From: Clostridia bacterium
GTDB taxonomy: Bacteria; Bacillota; Clostridia; Christensenellales; Borkfalkiaceae
Assembly: GCA_017471945.1 (NCBI GenBank)
Contig: JAFURH010000035.1
Span: 1 to 40,228 of the forward strand
Direction: 5' to 3'
Length of the DNA stretch: 40,228 bases
Shown: positions 7,074-15,398 of the stretch, in pieces
Position numbering within the stretch: position 1 is the first letter of the stretch
Layout: each line of letters starts with the position of its first letter
Translations under genes and position numbers: made by a program
Notes under the pieces: model-generated
Seen by the model: the letters and a program-made list of their open reading frames with translations, nothing else
Databases searched by the model: none
Told to the model about the DNA's origin: nothing

Positions 7074-9098
7074 TCAGAAATCCAACTCTACTTTCTTTTC
7101 CTTGGTGATTTTGATCAAGCCTTGATTTAAAAGCTGTTTCGTGGTTTCGTAAGCAAATTCTTTCTTATAGTCCACTTCTTCGAATTTCTCGTCCTTGACC
7201 GCTTGCTTGCTCTGCGCGAGAGCCTCGACGAGTCTCAACGCCTTCTTCACGGCCGCGTCGCTCTTGACTTTTACCATAAACGGCGTGTTTTCGTAAGCTT
7301 TCTGTTCGCCAACGTTCTTCTGGTGATAAACCGTCGTTTTGAATTCGGGATCGTCGGGATTCAAGTCGAGATAGAAGCAAAGCGTTTTACCGCAGATGTT
7401 CATTTTTGCGATCGTGTCGCGACCGAGGTTAAATCTGTCGCCGTGCCAGCTTACGTTGGAATTGATCCTCTTATAAGAGGTCAACGCATTCTTGATTTTA
7501 CCGTAATATTCCTTAACGTCGTTTTCGCTCTGTTTCATTTTTGCGGTAAAGCTTCTCTTCAAACGAATCACAAGCCCCGTTTCCGCGTCAACGAGCTGAT
7601 TGTTGACTTCTTCGTAGGAATCTTCCCCGATGGTTTCCGCGATCGCTACCGCGATTTCTTCCTTGGTTTCTTCCCGAACTTCTTCCACGGGTTCTTCCGC
7701 GACGACGGGTTCTTCTACGGTTTCGACGATCTCTTCCACGATCTCCTCGACTTCGGCTACCTCTTCGACGGGTTCTTCCGCCGACTCTGCGACTTCCTCT
7801 GCCTTTTCGCAAGGAATGCAGACCGCATCGCATTTGAGTTCTTCGCGAACGAGTTCCGCAACGCGGGAAGCGATTTTCGCAACGTCGTCCTCATCCATCA
7901 AAAGTTCATAGGAAGCGGGTTCGGACTCGGAAACGGAAAGTTTTTCAGACACTTTCGCCGCGATCGTATCGATATCGAGCGCCGCGGATACGCCGTTTGC
8001 GATCTCCTTAACCCCTTCTTCGTCGATCACGACTTCACAGGATTCCTCGGACGGCGTAAGTTTTGCCGCGACCATTTCCGCAAGCTTGTCGTAATCCACG
8101 GGAGCAGACTCTGCAACTACGGGCGCAGGCGTGGGGATCTTTGCCGCGATCATATCCGAAAGCTTTTCGTAGTCGATCTCGGGAACTTCTACCTGAGGGA
8201 CTTCGATCTTTGCCGCAACCGCGTCCGCGATCGCATTGATATCGAGCGCCGCGAGGATCTTTTCCACGATCTCGTCGGTATTGACTTCGGTCTTAACGGT
8301 TTCCGCCGCTTTTTTGAAATTATCGTCGATACGGCGATAATCGATCTTTTCGGGATAGGGAAGGGATTCCACCACCTTTTCCGCCGCGCCGTAAATGATC
8401 TTATCGTAATCCACTTCGGGTACTTCGGGCATAACGGGCTTTTCTTCGTTCGCCGCAACTTCCTGAATCATTTCGAGGACTTTGTCGCTGACTTCTTCGA
8501 CGATACGCGAATAATCGATATTTTCCGCAACGGGAATCGCCGCGACCGCTTCGAGTACCTGACGGCTATGCTCCAAAGCGCAAGCTTCCGCTTTTTCCGC
8601 GACCGTTTCCCCGATCTTATCGTAATCTACTTCCTCTACCTGAGGAATTCCCGCAATCACGCTTTCGCGGATATCGTCCACCAACGCTTGCGCGTCGAAC
8701 GAGGCAAGCTTTGCCTTGATCTCGGAAATTTGTTTATCATTTTCTTCCAAAAGAGCGAGTTTCCCTTCCGTCGTGTCGAGCTTAGCGACCACTTCGTCGC
8801 TTAAAATACCCGAAAGATCGTCGTAGATGGATTGGTTCTGTTTGTAGCCGTATTTAAGCTCCTGAACCATAAGCTGAACGGACGAAGCGGTATCCTTCGT
8901 CTGCTTCGCCGCTTCCTCCTGCATCGTTTTATACAATGCACCCGACTGCATCGAAGAATATTTAAGCTCGTTTAAAAGCTCCTTTTTCAGCGCTTGCAAA
9001 TCAAAGGAAAGCCAGTTATAAAGCGCGTCGATCTTCGTCGCTACGCCGCCTTGCTGAGCCGTCGCCTGATTTTGAGTCTTGTTACCGTTCTCCGTCAT
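7074..9098 (-). CDS. Uncharacterised 674-residue protein with DYDKI-type repeats and a conserved-looking C-terminal domain
   Basis: No enzyme family was recognised. Four zones are visible. Residues 1-150 are helical and Gln/Lys/Glu-rich. Next come repeats built on a [V/I]DY[D/S/E/R][K/R][I/L] core followed by a helix ending AxKV, with six clear copies separated by Pro/Glu linkers. A very acidic Glu/Val stretch lies near 425-500. From about 508 a compact C-terminal domain follows, with landmarks SYKRINSNVSWHGDRF, IAKMNICGKTLCFYLDL and a closing Lys-rich tail. There is no signal peptide and no membrane segment. The layout resembles a cytoplasmic scaffold or coiled-coil protein. ATG at 9098 has AGAGG upstream, and a sigma-A promoter lies about 110 bases before the start. 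It precedes rnj with no obvious terminator between. Confidence 0.85.
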   Translation of the reverse strand: MTENGNKTQNQATAQQGGVATKIDALYNWLSFDLQALKKELLNELKYSSMQSGALYKTMQEEAAKQTKDTASSVQLMVQELKYGYKQNQSIYDDLSGILSDEVVAKLDTTEGKLALLEENDKQISEIKAKLASFDAQALVDDIRESVIAGIPQVEEVDYDKIGETVAEKAEACALEHSRQVLEAVAAIPVAENIDYSRIVEEVSDKVLEMIQEVAANEEKPVMPEVPEVDYDKIIYGAAEKVVESLPYPEKIDYRRIDDNFKKAAETVKTEVNTDEIVEKILAALDINAIADAVAAKIEVPQVEVPEIDYEKLSDMIAAKIPTPAPVVAESAPVDYDKLAEMVAAKLTPSEESCEVVIDEEGVKEIANGVSAALDIDTIAAKVSEKLSVSESEPASYELLMDEDDVAKIASRVAELVREELKCDAVCIPCEKAEEVAESAEEPVEEVAEVEEIVEEIVETVEEPVVAEEPVEEVREETKEEIAVAIAETIGEDSYEEVNNQLVDAETGLVIRLKRSFTAKMKQSENDVKEYYGKIKNALTSYKRINSNVSWHGDRFNLGRDTIAKMNICGKTLCFYLDLNPDDPEFKTTVYHQKNVGEQKAYENTPFMVKVKSDAAVKKALRLVEALAQSKQAVKDEKFEEVDYKKEFAYETTKQLLNQGLIKITKEKKVELDF

Positions 9099-9206
9099 AT
9101 TACACCTCTGTTTCCGTCCGCTTTACGAATTTTGCGAACTTAATTTTCCGTTGATCGTGCCGTATCTCTGCTCTAAAAGAGCAAAGATATACATTTCCAC
9201 GACATT

Positions 9207-9235
9207 ATTATAACACAACTTCGCGTTCGGGTCAA
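9207..9235 (-). promoter_or_regulatory. Sigma-A promoter for the 674-residue protein gene
   Basis: Reading the minus strand, TTGACC (9230-9235) and TATAAT (9207-9212) are separated by exactly 17 bases. The expected transcript start near 9200 leaves a leader of about 100 bases that contains a small hairpin (GCTC-TTTTA-GAGC). Confidence 0.85.
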
Positions 9236-9362
9236 GAGTTTTACCGAAAAAAATCTTTTCCGAAAGGCACTTTTTTTGTGTTTTTCGGGATTTTTTTACG
9301 TTTTTTCAAAAAAGGCTTTCTTTTTTCGTTGAACGCGGACACGGTACGGATTTTTTATGAAC
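9236..9362. other. T-rich intergenic stretch with no assigned function
   Basis: This part of the 317-base gap between two minus-strand genes is rich in runs of T on the plus strand. I see no open frame, promoter or clear RNA structure in it. It sits between the terminator of the small gene at 9416-9553 and the promoter at 9207-9235. Confidence 0.5.
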
Positions 9363-9409
9363 GGATAAAAACAAAAGTTGCAGTCCGAATTTTTTTCGAG
9401 CCGCAACCT
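9363..9409 (-). terminator. Intrinsic terminator after the small gene downstream of spoIVA
   Basis: On the minus strand GGTTGC and GCAACT arms (9377-9381 and 9403-9407 plus flanks) close a loop that includes a CGAA/TTCG inner pair, followed by TTTTGTTTTT. It directly follows the stop codon at 9416. Confidence 0.75.
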
Positions 9410-9415
9410 TTTTAT

Positions 9416-9553
9416 TTACTTTTTATTTCCGATTCGCGTTGACGAGGCGGATCGTTGCGGGGGTTCGCCCTTTAACGAAGAAATATATTCTTCGTACTCC
9501 GCTTCCGTGATCTTGGGTACTTTATTTTTTTTCTCTTTTACCGATTTTCCCAT
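9416..9553 (-). CDS. Small basic protein of 45 residues downstream of spoIVA, unknown function
   Basis: A short frame begins with ATG at 9553, eight bases after a clear AAGGAG ribosome binding site, and ends in TAA just before an intrinsic terminator. The product starts MGKSVKEKKNKVPKI, contains an acidic helix (TEAEYEEYISSLKGE) and ends with a basic Ser-rich tail; it has no membrane segment. It lies 75 bases after spoIVA on the same strand with no strong terminator between, so co-expression in the mother cell is likely (inference). I do not recognise a family. It is not SpoVM, which is a shorter amphipathic peptide. The strong signals on both sides argue that it is real. Confidence 0.6.
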   Translation of the reverse strand: MGKSVKEKKNKVPKITEAEYEEYISSLKGEPPQRSASSTRIGNKK

Positions 9554-9628
9554 AAGCGACTCCTTGAAAAGAATTTACAAAGAGTATTCCCCTGTTTTTT
9601 GCATTTTATCCCCCCTATCGGGCATCTT

Positions 9629-11095
9629 TTAAATGAGAATACAGAAGATCCCGCCTTTCCCGTCGTTTACTACGCGGGTGATCACACGTTTGATCTTTTT
9701 GCTGATTTCCGGCGGCATACCCTGCGCTTTTTTCGCAAATTCATCTTGCATCAATTCGTACAGACTCTTACCGAAAATATTCGTCTGCCAAACCTTTTCC
9801 CGATCCTCGGAATAATTTTGTAAGGTTTCCTCTATAAACGCTTCGCTCTGCTGCTTCGTGCCGACGATGGATTGTATCTCGCCCGTAACGCCGATTTTGA
9901 TGATATGATAACTCGCCGCGTCTGCTTTGAAACGTACGCCGTAGCCGCCGTTTTTACGGACGAGTTGCGGTTTATCCAAATCAAGTTCTCCACCTGTCGG
10001 TTGTACTACGCCGTAACCTTTTTCTTCCGCCGCGGCAAAAGCGTCTTTGATCTTTTCGTAGCGACGGTTGGATTCGGAAAGTCTTTTCACGAACTGCATC
10101 AATTTTAAATCGTTTTCCAGATTCTCGCCGCATTCTTCGCTGAGGACCTTATAGAACAGCTCCTCTTTTGCTTTTACTGTAATCTCCGCCCTGCCACGTC
10201 CAAGCTGCATTTCCACGCCGTCGGGAGGCAAGAAATCCCCTTCCGTAAATAAGTTTTCGAGCGCGAAACAATCTTTCATTTTAAAGATTTTCGAAGCCGC
10301 TTTTTTCAGCTCGCCCGTAAGATACGCCACCGTGGGATTCTCTTCCGGCAAGGCGCGGATCCAGTCGGGAATACGGATATCGATCTGGGAAACGGGGAAT
10401 TCGAAAAGAGCTTTTTGAAGGATACCGACGATCTCCTCTTCTCCCATCGTTTCCACGTTCACCGCGACCACGGGGGCGTCGTATTTCTCCTCCAAAGTTT
10501 GGCGGAGAGTCTCCTGTGCTTCGGGCTGACGGCAGTTCAATAAGATCACGAACGGTTTATCGATCTCTTTGAGGGCGCTCACCGACCGTTCTTCGGCGGA
10601 AAGGTAGTTTTCGCGCGGGATATCGGTAACGCTGCCGTCCGTCGTTACGAGTACGCCGATCGTCGAATGTTCTTTGATCACCTTTTCCGTGCCGAGCGTC
10701 GCCGCTTCTTCAAAGGAAATGGGATCTTCGCTCCAAGCGGTTTTCACCAGCCGAGGCGCACCGTCTTCTTCGAATCCACTCGCTCCCGCAACGGAAAAAC
10801 CGACGCAATCTACGAGGCGTACCGACGCTTCCGCACCCTTTGCGACCGCTATTTTCGCCGCTTTTGCGGGCACGAATTTCGGTTCGGTGGTCATTACGGT
10901 TTTCCCTGCCGCCGACTGAGGCAATTCGTCCGTCATCACCGCTCGTTGCGCAGGGTCTGCGGACGGGATCACCATTTTTTCCATAAAACGCTTAATAAAG
11001 GTAGACTTACCCGTGCGTACGGGACCTACTACTCCTATGTAAATATCGCCGTTCGTACGGCTCGCAATATCTTCGTAGACGCTATAATTTTCCAT
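9629..11095 (-). CDS. spoIVA: Stage IV sporulation protein A (spore coat basement ATPase)
   Basis: SpoIVA is the mother-cell ATPase that polymerises on the forespore surface to make the platform of the spore coat. The protein has 488 residues against 492 in B. subtilis. The Walker A variant GPVRTGKST is at 24-32, and the conserved C-terminus ends GGIFCILI, the region used to bind the forespore-surface anchor SpoVM. ATG at 11095 follows GGGAGG. A sigma-E-like promoter is present upstream (11168-11196), as expected for this mother-cell gene. Its presence is the best evidence that the organism forms endospores. Confidence 0.97.
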   Translation of the reverse strand: MENYSVYEDIASRTNGDIYIGVVGPVRTGKSTFIKRFMEKMVIPSADPAQRAVMTDELPQSAAGKTVMTTEPKFVPAKAAKIAVAKGAEASVRLVDCVGFSVAGASGFEEDGAPRLVKTAWSEDPISFEEAATLGTEKVIKEHSTIGVLVTTDGSVTDIPRENYLSAEERSVSALKEIDKPFVILLNCRQPEAQETLRQTLEEKYDAPVVAVNVETMGEEEIVGILQKALFEFPVSQIDIRIPDWIRALPEENPTVAYLTGELKKAASKIFKMKDCFALENLFTEGDFLPPDGVEMQLGRGRAEITVKAKEELFYKVLSEECGENLENDLKLMQFVKRLSESNRRYEKIKDAFAAAEEKGYGVVQPTGGELDLDKPQLVRKNGGYGVRFKADAASYHIIKIGVTGEIQSIVGTKQQSEAFIEETLQNYSEDREKVWQTNIFGKSLYELMQDEFAKKAQGMPPEISKKIKRVITRVVNDGKGGIFCILI

Positions 11096-11136
11096 CGCGA
11101 CCTCCCTTCGTGGTATTCTTTTCGTATTTGCGAACG

Positions 11137-11182
11137 AAAAAATCTCCGCATAAAAACCTCACGGTTTACTATATGCGAAGAT
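11137..11182 (-). terminator. Intrinsic terminator of the five-gene operon upstream of spoIVA
   Basis: On the minus strand ATCTTCGCATA (11172-11182) pairs with TATGCGGAGAT (11142-11152), with one T-G wobble, and encloses a second small stem AAACC-GTGA-GGTTT. A run of T follows (A run at 11137-11142 on plus). It lies 27 bases after the stop codon at 11210. Confidence 0.85.
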
Positions 11183-11196
11183 CAAGCGATTTATGA
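11168..11196 (-). promoter_or_regulatory. Candidate sigma-E promoter for spoIVA
   Basis: On the minus strand the -10-like element CATATAGT (11168-11175) lies 16 bases from an ATA core (11192-11194, in TCATAAAT). This fits the general mother-cell sigma-E pattern of an ATA-containing -35 and a CATA-type -10. It overlaps the 5' arm of the preceding terminator hairpin. Transcription from it would start in the hairpin loop, so the terminator would not form on the spoIVA transcript. Confidence 0.55.
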
Positions 11197-11209
11197 AAAT
11201 TATTGTTTA

Positions 11210-12049
11210 TCAGCTTTGCGGAAGCCCTTCTTCAGACGATTTTCCGATCCCGTTACCGGCCGCTTCAACGGCAAGATAGTCCTTATCCTCGGTAAAATCT
11301 CTCGGTTCGTCGTATTCTCCTCCAAGAGCTTCGATCGCGTATTTGAGTTCTTGAAATTCAACGAAACCGATCGTGGTATCCTCGATCCGCTCTAATAAGT
11401 ACGGCAACGCCCGCTCGTCGCCGTAGGCGGCAAGATAACTCGAACGCATAGGCAGGTTCTCTCCCGCCGATAAAAACGCAGAGAGCAAAAGCCCGTATAC
11501 GCGTTCGTCACGCGTCTTTACGCGCGAGAGTATCTCCAAGCAATATTCTTTGGAATATCCTTCGTTGTAAAGGGAAAACACCTGCTCTTTCACGTCGTCG
11601 GCGTGAAGTTTGAAAATCTCCACCGCGTCGTTTTGGATATCCTCGCTCAAACGGTTTTCTTTCAAAATTTCAAAATACGAGTCAAACGCCCGCGCGTCGT
11701 CGGCGATCAGATTGATCGCGTAGGAAACGGTCGCTTCGTCTTGGCTTTTTAAAAGCGGCAACAGAGCGGCTACGGCGTCGCGACTTTCGATTTCCGCGCA
11801 TAAAAATTCAGGTACGGGAACTTCCTTTGCAAGGTGCTCCGCAAGCGTTTCCGCGAGCTCGGTTTCCGACATTTTCGCGTAATATTCCTTCGGCGTACAT
11901 TTGATCTTTGCAACGAACGTATCGCCGAATTTTTTATACAATCTGGGAATGATCTCCTCCCATTGTTTTTCGGTATGCTTTTCTTTGTTCTCTTCGATAT
12001 ATTTTGCGAGTTTTTCGTCGAATAACCCGTCGAAATCAATGAGTTTCAT
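11210..12049 (-). CDS. Uncharacterised helical-repeat protein, 279 residues
   Basis: The start is placed at ATG 12049 (MKLIDFDGLF), which has GAGGAGAAAGGAT directly ahead. Longer versions of the frame would run back into the TPR gene in a sequence that looks non-coding. The protein is acidic and all-helical in appearance, with HEAT-like helix pairs such as DAVAALLPLLKSQDEATVSYAINLI and ALPYLLERI. No catalytic motif, signal peptide or membrane segment is visible. It overlaps the TPR gene by 14 bases, implying translational coupling and probably a shared process. It is the last gene of its operon, followed by a terminator. Confidence 0.8.
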   Translation of the reverse strand: MKLIDFDGLFDEKLAKYIEENKEKHTEKQWEEIIPRLYKKFGDTFVAKIKCTPKEYYAKMSETELAETLAEHLAKEVPVPEFLCAEIESRDAVAALLPLLKSQDEATVSYAINLIADDARAFDSYFEILKENRLSEDIQNDAVEIFKLHADDVKEQVFSLYNEGYSKEYCLEILSRVKTRDERVYGLLLSAFLSAGENLPMRSSYLAAYGDERALPYLLERIEDTTIGFVEFQELKYAIEALGGEYDEPRDFTEDKDYLAVEAAGNGIGKSSEEGLPQS

Positions 12050-13754
12050 ATCCTTTCTCCTCTCTCGTATCTCTTTTTTCAGTATATTCAAAACTCGCGC
12101 AAGAAGCCAGCAAAACCCGTACTTTCGCCGCGTTTGCCTCAAAGACGGCGGATATTTGATCCACGTCCTTTCCAAGCTCTCTGAGCCCGCTCAAAAGATA
12201 GATCGCGCAAGCGATATCGTCGCCGTTATCCAAGAGATCAAACTGCTCGTTTTTTTCTACCGCGCGATATAATTTTTCCGCCGAATTCTTGATCTTTTTT
12301 GCGTAGCCGTCGCTGATGGCAATAAATTTGGAAGCGATCCGCGCGTAGCCGTCGATAAATTTTTTGCGCTTTTTTCGCCCGATATCGATCTTTAAAAGAT
12401 GGATTTTACGGTAAATATTGCAGAGCACGAGTCCAAACGATGCGGGTTCGTTTCGCTCCAACAACATTCTGAGCGTTTCGATTTTTAATACGTCGGAGAC
12501 CTCGCTATCTAAAAGCGCCTCCCTTATAAATCTCAAAGCGGAAGCGTGCACCGCAATAGCAAGCGCCCTATATTGCAGGTCGTGATCCGAGCCGTCCATT
12601 TCGTCGAAGCACCAACGGAAAAGCCCTTCGTTTTGCGCGATATCGCCGAACAGTTCCGCCTCTTCCTTAGGCATTTTTGCGATCTGCGCAAGCACCTGCC
12701 GACGCCGTTCTCTCTCTTCAAGCGGTACGCGATAAAAATAACTGAGCTCGGGAATCGGCTCACCCTCTTTCCATTCCCGCAATAGATCCAGATAATACTC
12801 CGCAACGAACGCGTCGGGATAGATCGTACAAAGACGATCAAAATCGGCGATCGCTTCTTTCACGCGCCCGCTTTTCGCCGCCGCAACGGCCCTGAAATAC
12901 AACATTCGTCCGTCGTAGGGCATTTCGTTTTCCAGTTCGAGAAACTTCCGATACGCTTCTTCGTGTAAGCCGTTTTCACAGCATACCGTCGCGACCTTAT
13001 AAATTTCCTCCGAGTTTTCCTGCTTTTCGGCGGCAAGCTTTTCGGCAAGCGCACGGCTTTCCCCTAATCTGTCCTGTTCCAGATACGCAGCCGCAAGGGT
13101 GGACATTGCTTGCACGCTGTCGGGGCGGTCCTCCAAAACGTCCAAACAGATATTTTCGGCGGTCTTTGCCCGTTCTGAGAGCAAATAGGCGATCGCTTGC
13201 ATCTCCTTGGCGCGATAGTATTCCTTAGAGCCTTTCGCGACCTTATCCAAAATTTCGATCGCTTGATCGGGATCGCCGTGTTTTAAGACGATCGAACCCA
13301 TTTCCAACTCTTTCGAGTAATCAGCTTTTTCGGGTGGATAAACGAAGCGGAAACGGTCTTTTTTCTTAGAAGAAAAGGTCTCCGCAATCTCGTATTTGGT
13401 TTCTTCGGGCAAGGTGTCGTCTACGTTAATAAGCTGATTATAATAATACGCCGATTGACTGTCGTTACCCATATTCAGATAATTGACGGCAAGTCCCTCG
13501 TAGATATCGGGCAGGTCTTCCACCTCGCAATCGTCGAGAAATTTGTACCAGCAATTCACAGCGGAGGAATGTAGACCCATATTCTCGTAAATATCGGCAA
13601 GTCGGGTGTATACGTCCCCGTCGCCGCCGTATTCGTCGTATTGCTTATACGCGAAACGAAGGGCGGCAATATACTTGCCTTCGTTATAATATTGATCTGC
13701 CATACGCCCCAAACGGTCGTAACTGAAATCTATTTTTTGAACCTTTTTGGCCAT
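12036..13754 (-). CDS. TPR-repeat protein, 572 residues
   Basis: The N-terminal two thirds is a run of tetratricopeptide-like helix pairs, for example ADQYYNEGKYIAALRFAYKQ, DVYTRLADIYENMGLHSSAV and IYEGLAVNYLNMGNDSQSAY, then further units around YLLSERAKTAENICLDVLED. Such repeats bind partner proteins or peptides. The C-terminal third is helical and Lys-rich without recognised repeats. There is no signal peptide, so it should be cytoplasmic. The gene is 18 bases after hslO and overlaps the next helical-repeat gene, suggesting that the two repeat proteins may act as partners (inference). Confidence 0.85.
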   Translation of the reverse strand: MAKKVQKIDFSYDRLGRMADQYYNEGKYIAALRFAYKQYDEYGGDGDVYTRLADIYENMGLHSSAVNCWYKFLDDCEVEDLPDIYEGLAVNYLNMGNDSQSAYYYNQLINVDDTLPEETKYEIAETFSSKKKDRFRFVYPPEKADYSKELEMGSIVLKHGDPDQAIEILDKVAKGSKEYYRAKEMQAIAYLLSERAKTAENICLDVLEDRPDSVQAMSTLAAAYLEQDRLGESRALAEKLAAEKQENSEEIYKVATVCCENGLHEEAYRKFLELENEMPYDGRMLYFRAVAAAKSGRVKEAIADFDRLCTIYPDAFVAEYYLDLLREWKEGEPIPELSYFYRVPLEERERRRQVLAQIAKMPKEEAELFGDIAQNEGLFRWCFDEMDGSDHDLQYRALAIAVHASALRFIREALLDSEVSDVLKIETLRMLLERNEPASFGLVLCNIYRKIHLLKIDIGRKKRKKFIDGYARIASKFIAISDGYAKKIKNSAEKLYRAVEKNEQFDLLDNGDDIACAIYLLSGLRELGKDVDQISAVFEANAAKVRVLLASCASFEYTEKRDTREEKGYETH

Positions 13755-13772
13755 CTTTCTTCCTCGTTCCGC

Positions 13773-14618
13773 TTAAACTTTATGCGGAAAAATCTTTTCG
13801 ATATCTTCTTCTTTGAACAAATAATCCGTGTTACAATAATGACAATGCGCTTTCACCGCGCCGTCCTCTTTTACAATCTGCCGCATCTGCTCTTCTCCAA
13901 GCGACGCAAGCACCTCCGCAAGATACGCCCTCGAACAATGGCATTGATAAACCGCCGTTTTCCATTCTACGCGCGATTCGGTGACGGCAAAATATTCCCG
14001 CGCCGTTTGAAGTATTCCTTTTTTTTCTATCTCCTCGGTGATCGCGCGAAGCTTTTCCCCTTTCGGCAAGCGGTCGAGCGTAGCGGGATCGGCAAACGGA
14101 AGAGGCTGCAACACGGTGATCCCCGCAAACGCCACTTTGTCCGATTTGTCGAAACGGATACGCGAGCCAAAATAGGTCGGGAGCTGTTCGCTGATGCGAT
14201 AATATTCCTCAAAAATGCCGTCAACGCCGCCTTCGGCAAACCCGCAAGAGCCGACGAAAGGACGGGAATAGCCGTCGTCACGAACGACGGTTAAAGACCC
14301 GTTTTCACCCAAAACGGCGCGTTCGTCCGCCTCCATTTTCGGTTCGTCGATATAACCGCGGATATGCAGGGCAAAATCCCCCGACACGCCTATCGTACCG
14401 CCAACGCCGTCCCCTTTTAAGGAAACGGAAACCTGTCCCAAAGTTTCTTTGAGCGACGCGCTCATAAACGCGACCGCCGAGAGCACTTTTCCGAGCGTTA
14501 ACGCCGCGGAACGGGAAAGGCTATGTAATTTTACCGCTTGTCTGACAAGCTCCGTCAAGTCGATCATCGTTAAAGAAACCTGATCGTCAAAGACGAGACA
14601 ACGCAAAGCATTTTTCAT
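13773..14618 (-). CDS. hslO: Hsp33 redox-regulated chaperonin
   Basis: Hsp33 is a holdase chaperone switched on by oxidation. All four zinc-binding Cys are present near the C-terminus as CHC (QCHCSRAY) and CHYC (AHCHYCNTDYLF), the CxC...CxxC redox switch. The N-terminal part (SLTMIDLTELVRQAV, LGKVLSAVAFMSASLK) matches the family, and 281 residues is close to the usual ~290. ATG at 14618 follows GAGGATAAAAT. It lies between a methyltransferase and the TPR gene in a tight operon. Confidence 0.95.
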   Translation of the reverse strand: MKNALRCLVFDDQVSLTMIDLTELVRQAVKLHSLSRSAALTLGKVLSAVAFMSASLKETLGQVSVSLKGDGVGGTIGVSGDFALHIRGYIDEPKMEADERAVLGENGSLTVVRDDGYSRPFVGSCGFAEGGVDGIFEEYYRISEQLPTYFGSRIRFDKSDKVAFAGITVLQPLPFADPATLDRLPKGEKLRAITEEIEKKGILQTAREYFAVTESRVEWKTAVYQCHCSRAYLAEVLASLGEEQMRQIVKEDGAVKAHCHYCNTDYLFKEEDIEKIFPHKV

Positions 14619-14627
14619 ATTTTATCC

Positions 14628-15362
14628 TCAGATCTTTTGCGCCCAGAAACAAATCCTGTCGCTCGTTTGTTTTTCTTCTCCGAGATGCCCTTCCGCTTTC
14701 AACAGTCTGAACCCGCTGTGTTCAAGCGCAACGGCGATTTCTTCTTCCTTATATATATATTGCAGATGTCGTTCGTCGCGGCGATCGTACGAGCCGTCGG
14801 CGTTTTTGATAAACAGCGTTACGTCCAACGTCGCACGATCGTTTTCCACGTGATTGAAGCATAAATAGGTGACCTCGTCGCGGTCGTCAACGGAAACAGT
14901 ATCTGCAATCTTTTCACGAAATTTTCGTTCGGAGCTGATATCAAAGACGAATATCCCGTTTTTATTTAACGCAGAATGAACGTTTTTAAACGCTGAAAGC
15001 AATTTTTCTTTCGGAATATAATTTACGCAATCGTTTACGGCGGAGGCAAAATCAAATCTTTTGGGTAGCTTTGTCTTTACGATATCCCCGAGAAGATAAG
15101 CGCTTCTGACCCCTTCTTTACGGGCTTGTTCCTCGGCAAACCCAAGCATTTCGGGGGAAATATCCAGTCCCGACATCCGATAGCCGGCTCGCTCGAACGC
15201 GCGAGTAAACCACCCGCCTCCGCAACCGATATCGATTCCTGCGGTAAGCGGATAGGCTTTCAGCCCCGCAACTAAATACTGCGACCAGTTTTCATAGTCG
15301 CAGTCGTCGTTGAGATATTCAAACCATTTGGCAAGATTCGCGTAGGCGTTTTTTCTCTCCAT
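14628..15362 (-). CDS. Class I SAM-dependent methyltransferase, substrate unknown
   Basis: A 244-residue protein with the SAM-binding loop GIDIGCGGGWFTRAF at about 42-56, the acidic loop MSGLDISPEM and the post-motif AVNDCVNYI. The domain is of the Methyltransf_11/25 type that acts on small molecules or cofactors. Sequence alone does not reveal the substrate. ATG at 15362 follows GGAGCC. It is 9 bases ahead of hslO and 36 bases after the membrane-protein gene. Confidence 0.85.
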   Translation of the reverse strand: MERKNAYANLAKWFEYLNDDCDYENWSQYLVAGLKAYPLTAGIDIGCGGGWFTRAFERAGYRMSGLDISPEMLGFAEEQARKEGVRSAYLLGDIVKTKLPKRFDFASAVNDCVNYIPKEKLLSAFKNVHSALNKNGIFVFDISSERKFREKIADTVSVDDRDEVTYLCFNHVENDRATLDVTLFIKNADGSYDRRDERHLQYIYKEEEIAVALEHSGFRLLKAEGHLGEEKQTSDRICFWAQKI

Positions 15363-15398
15363 ACGGCTCCTTTCCGCCGCGCGGCGGGTTACGAAAAA

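Noticed and set aside
7203-8804. A 533-codon frame on the plus strand opposite the 674-residue protein
   Set aside because: Its composition (Arg/Asp/Phe/Gly runs) mirrors the codon bias and repeats of the real gene. The minus-strand gene has a consensus promoter and ribosome binding site; this frame has neither.
9416-9553. The small gene after spoIVA as SpoVM
   Set aside because: SpoVM is an amphipathic peptide of about 26 residues. This product is longer, highly charged and lacks an amphipathic membrane helix.
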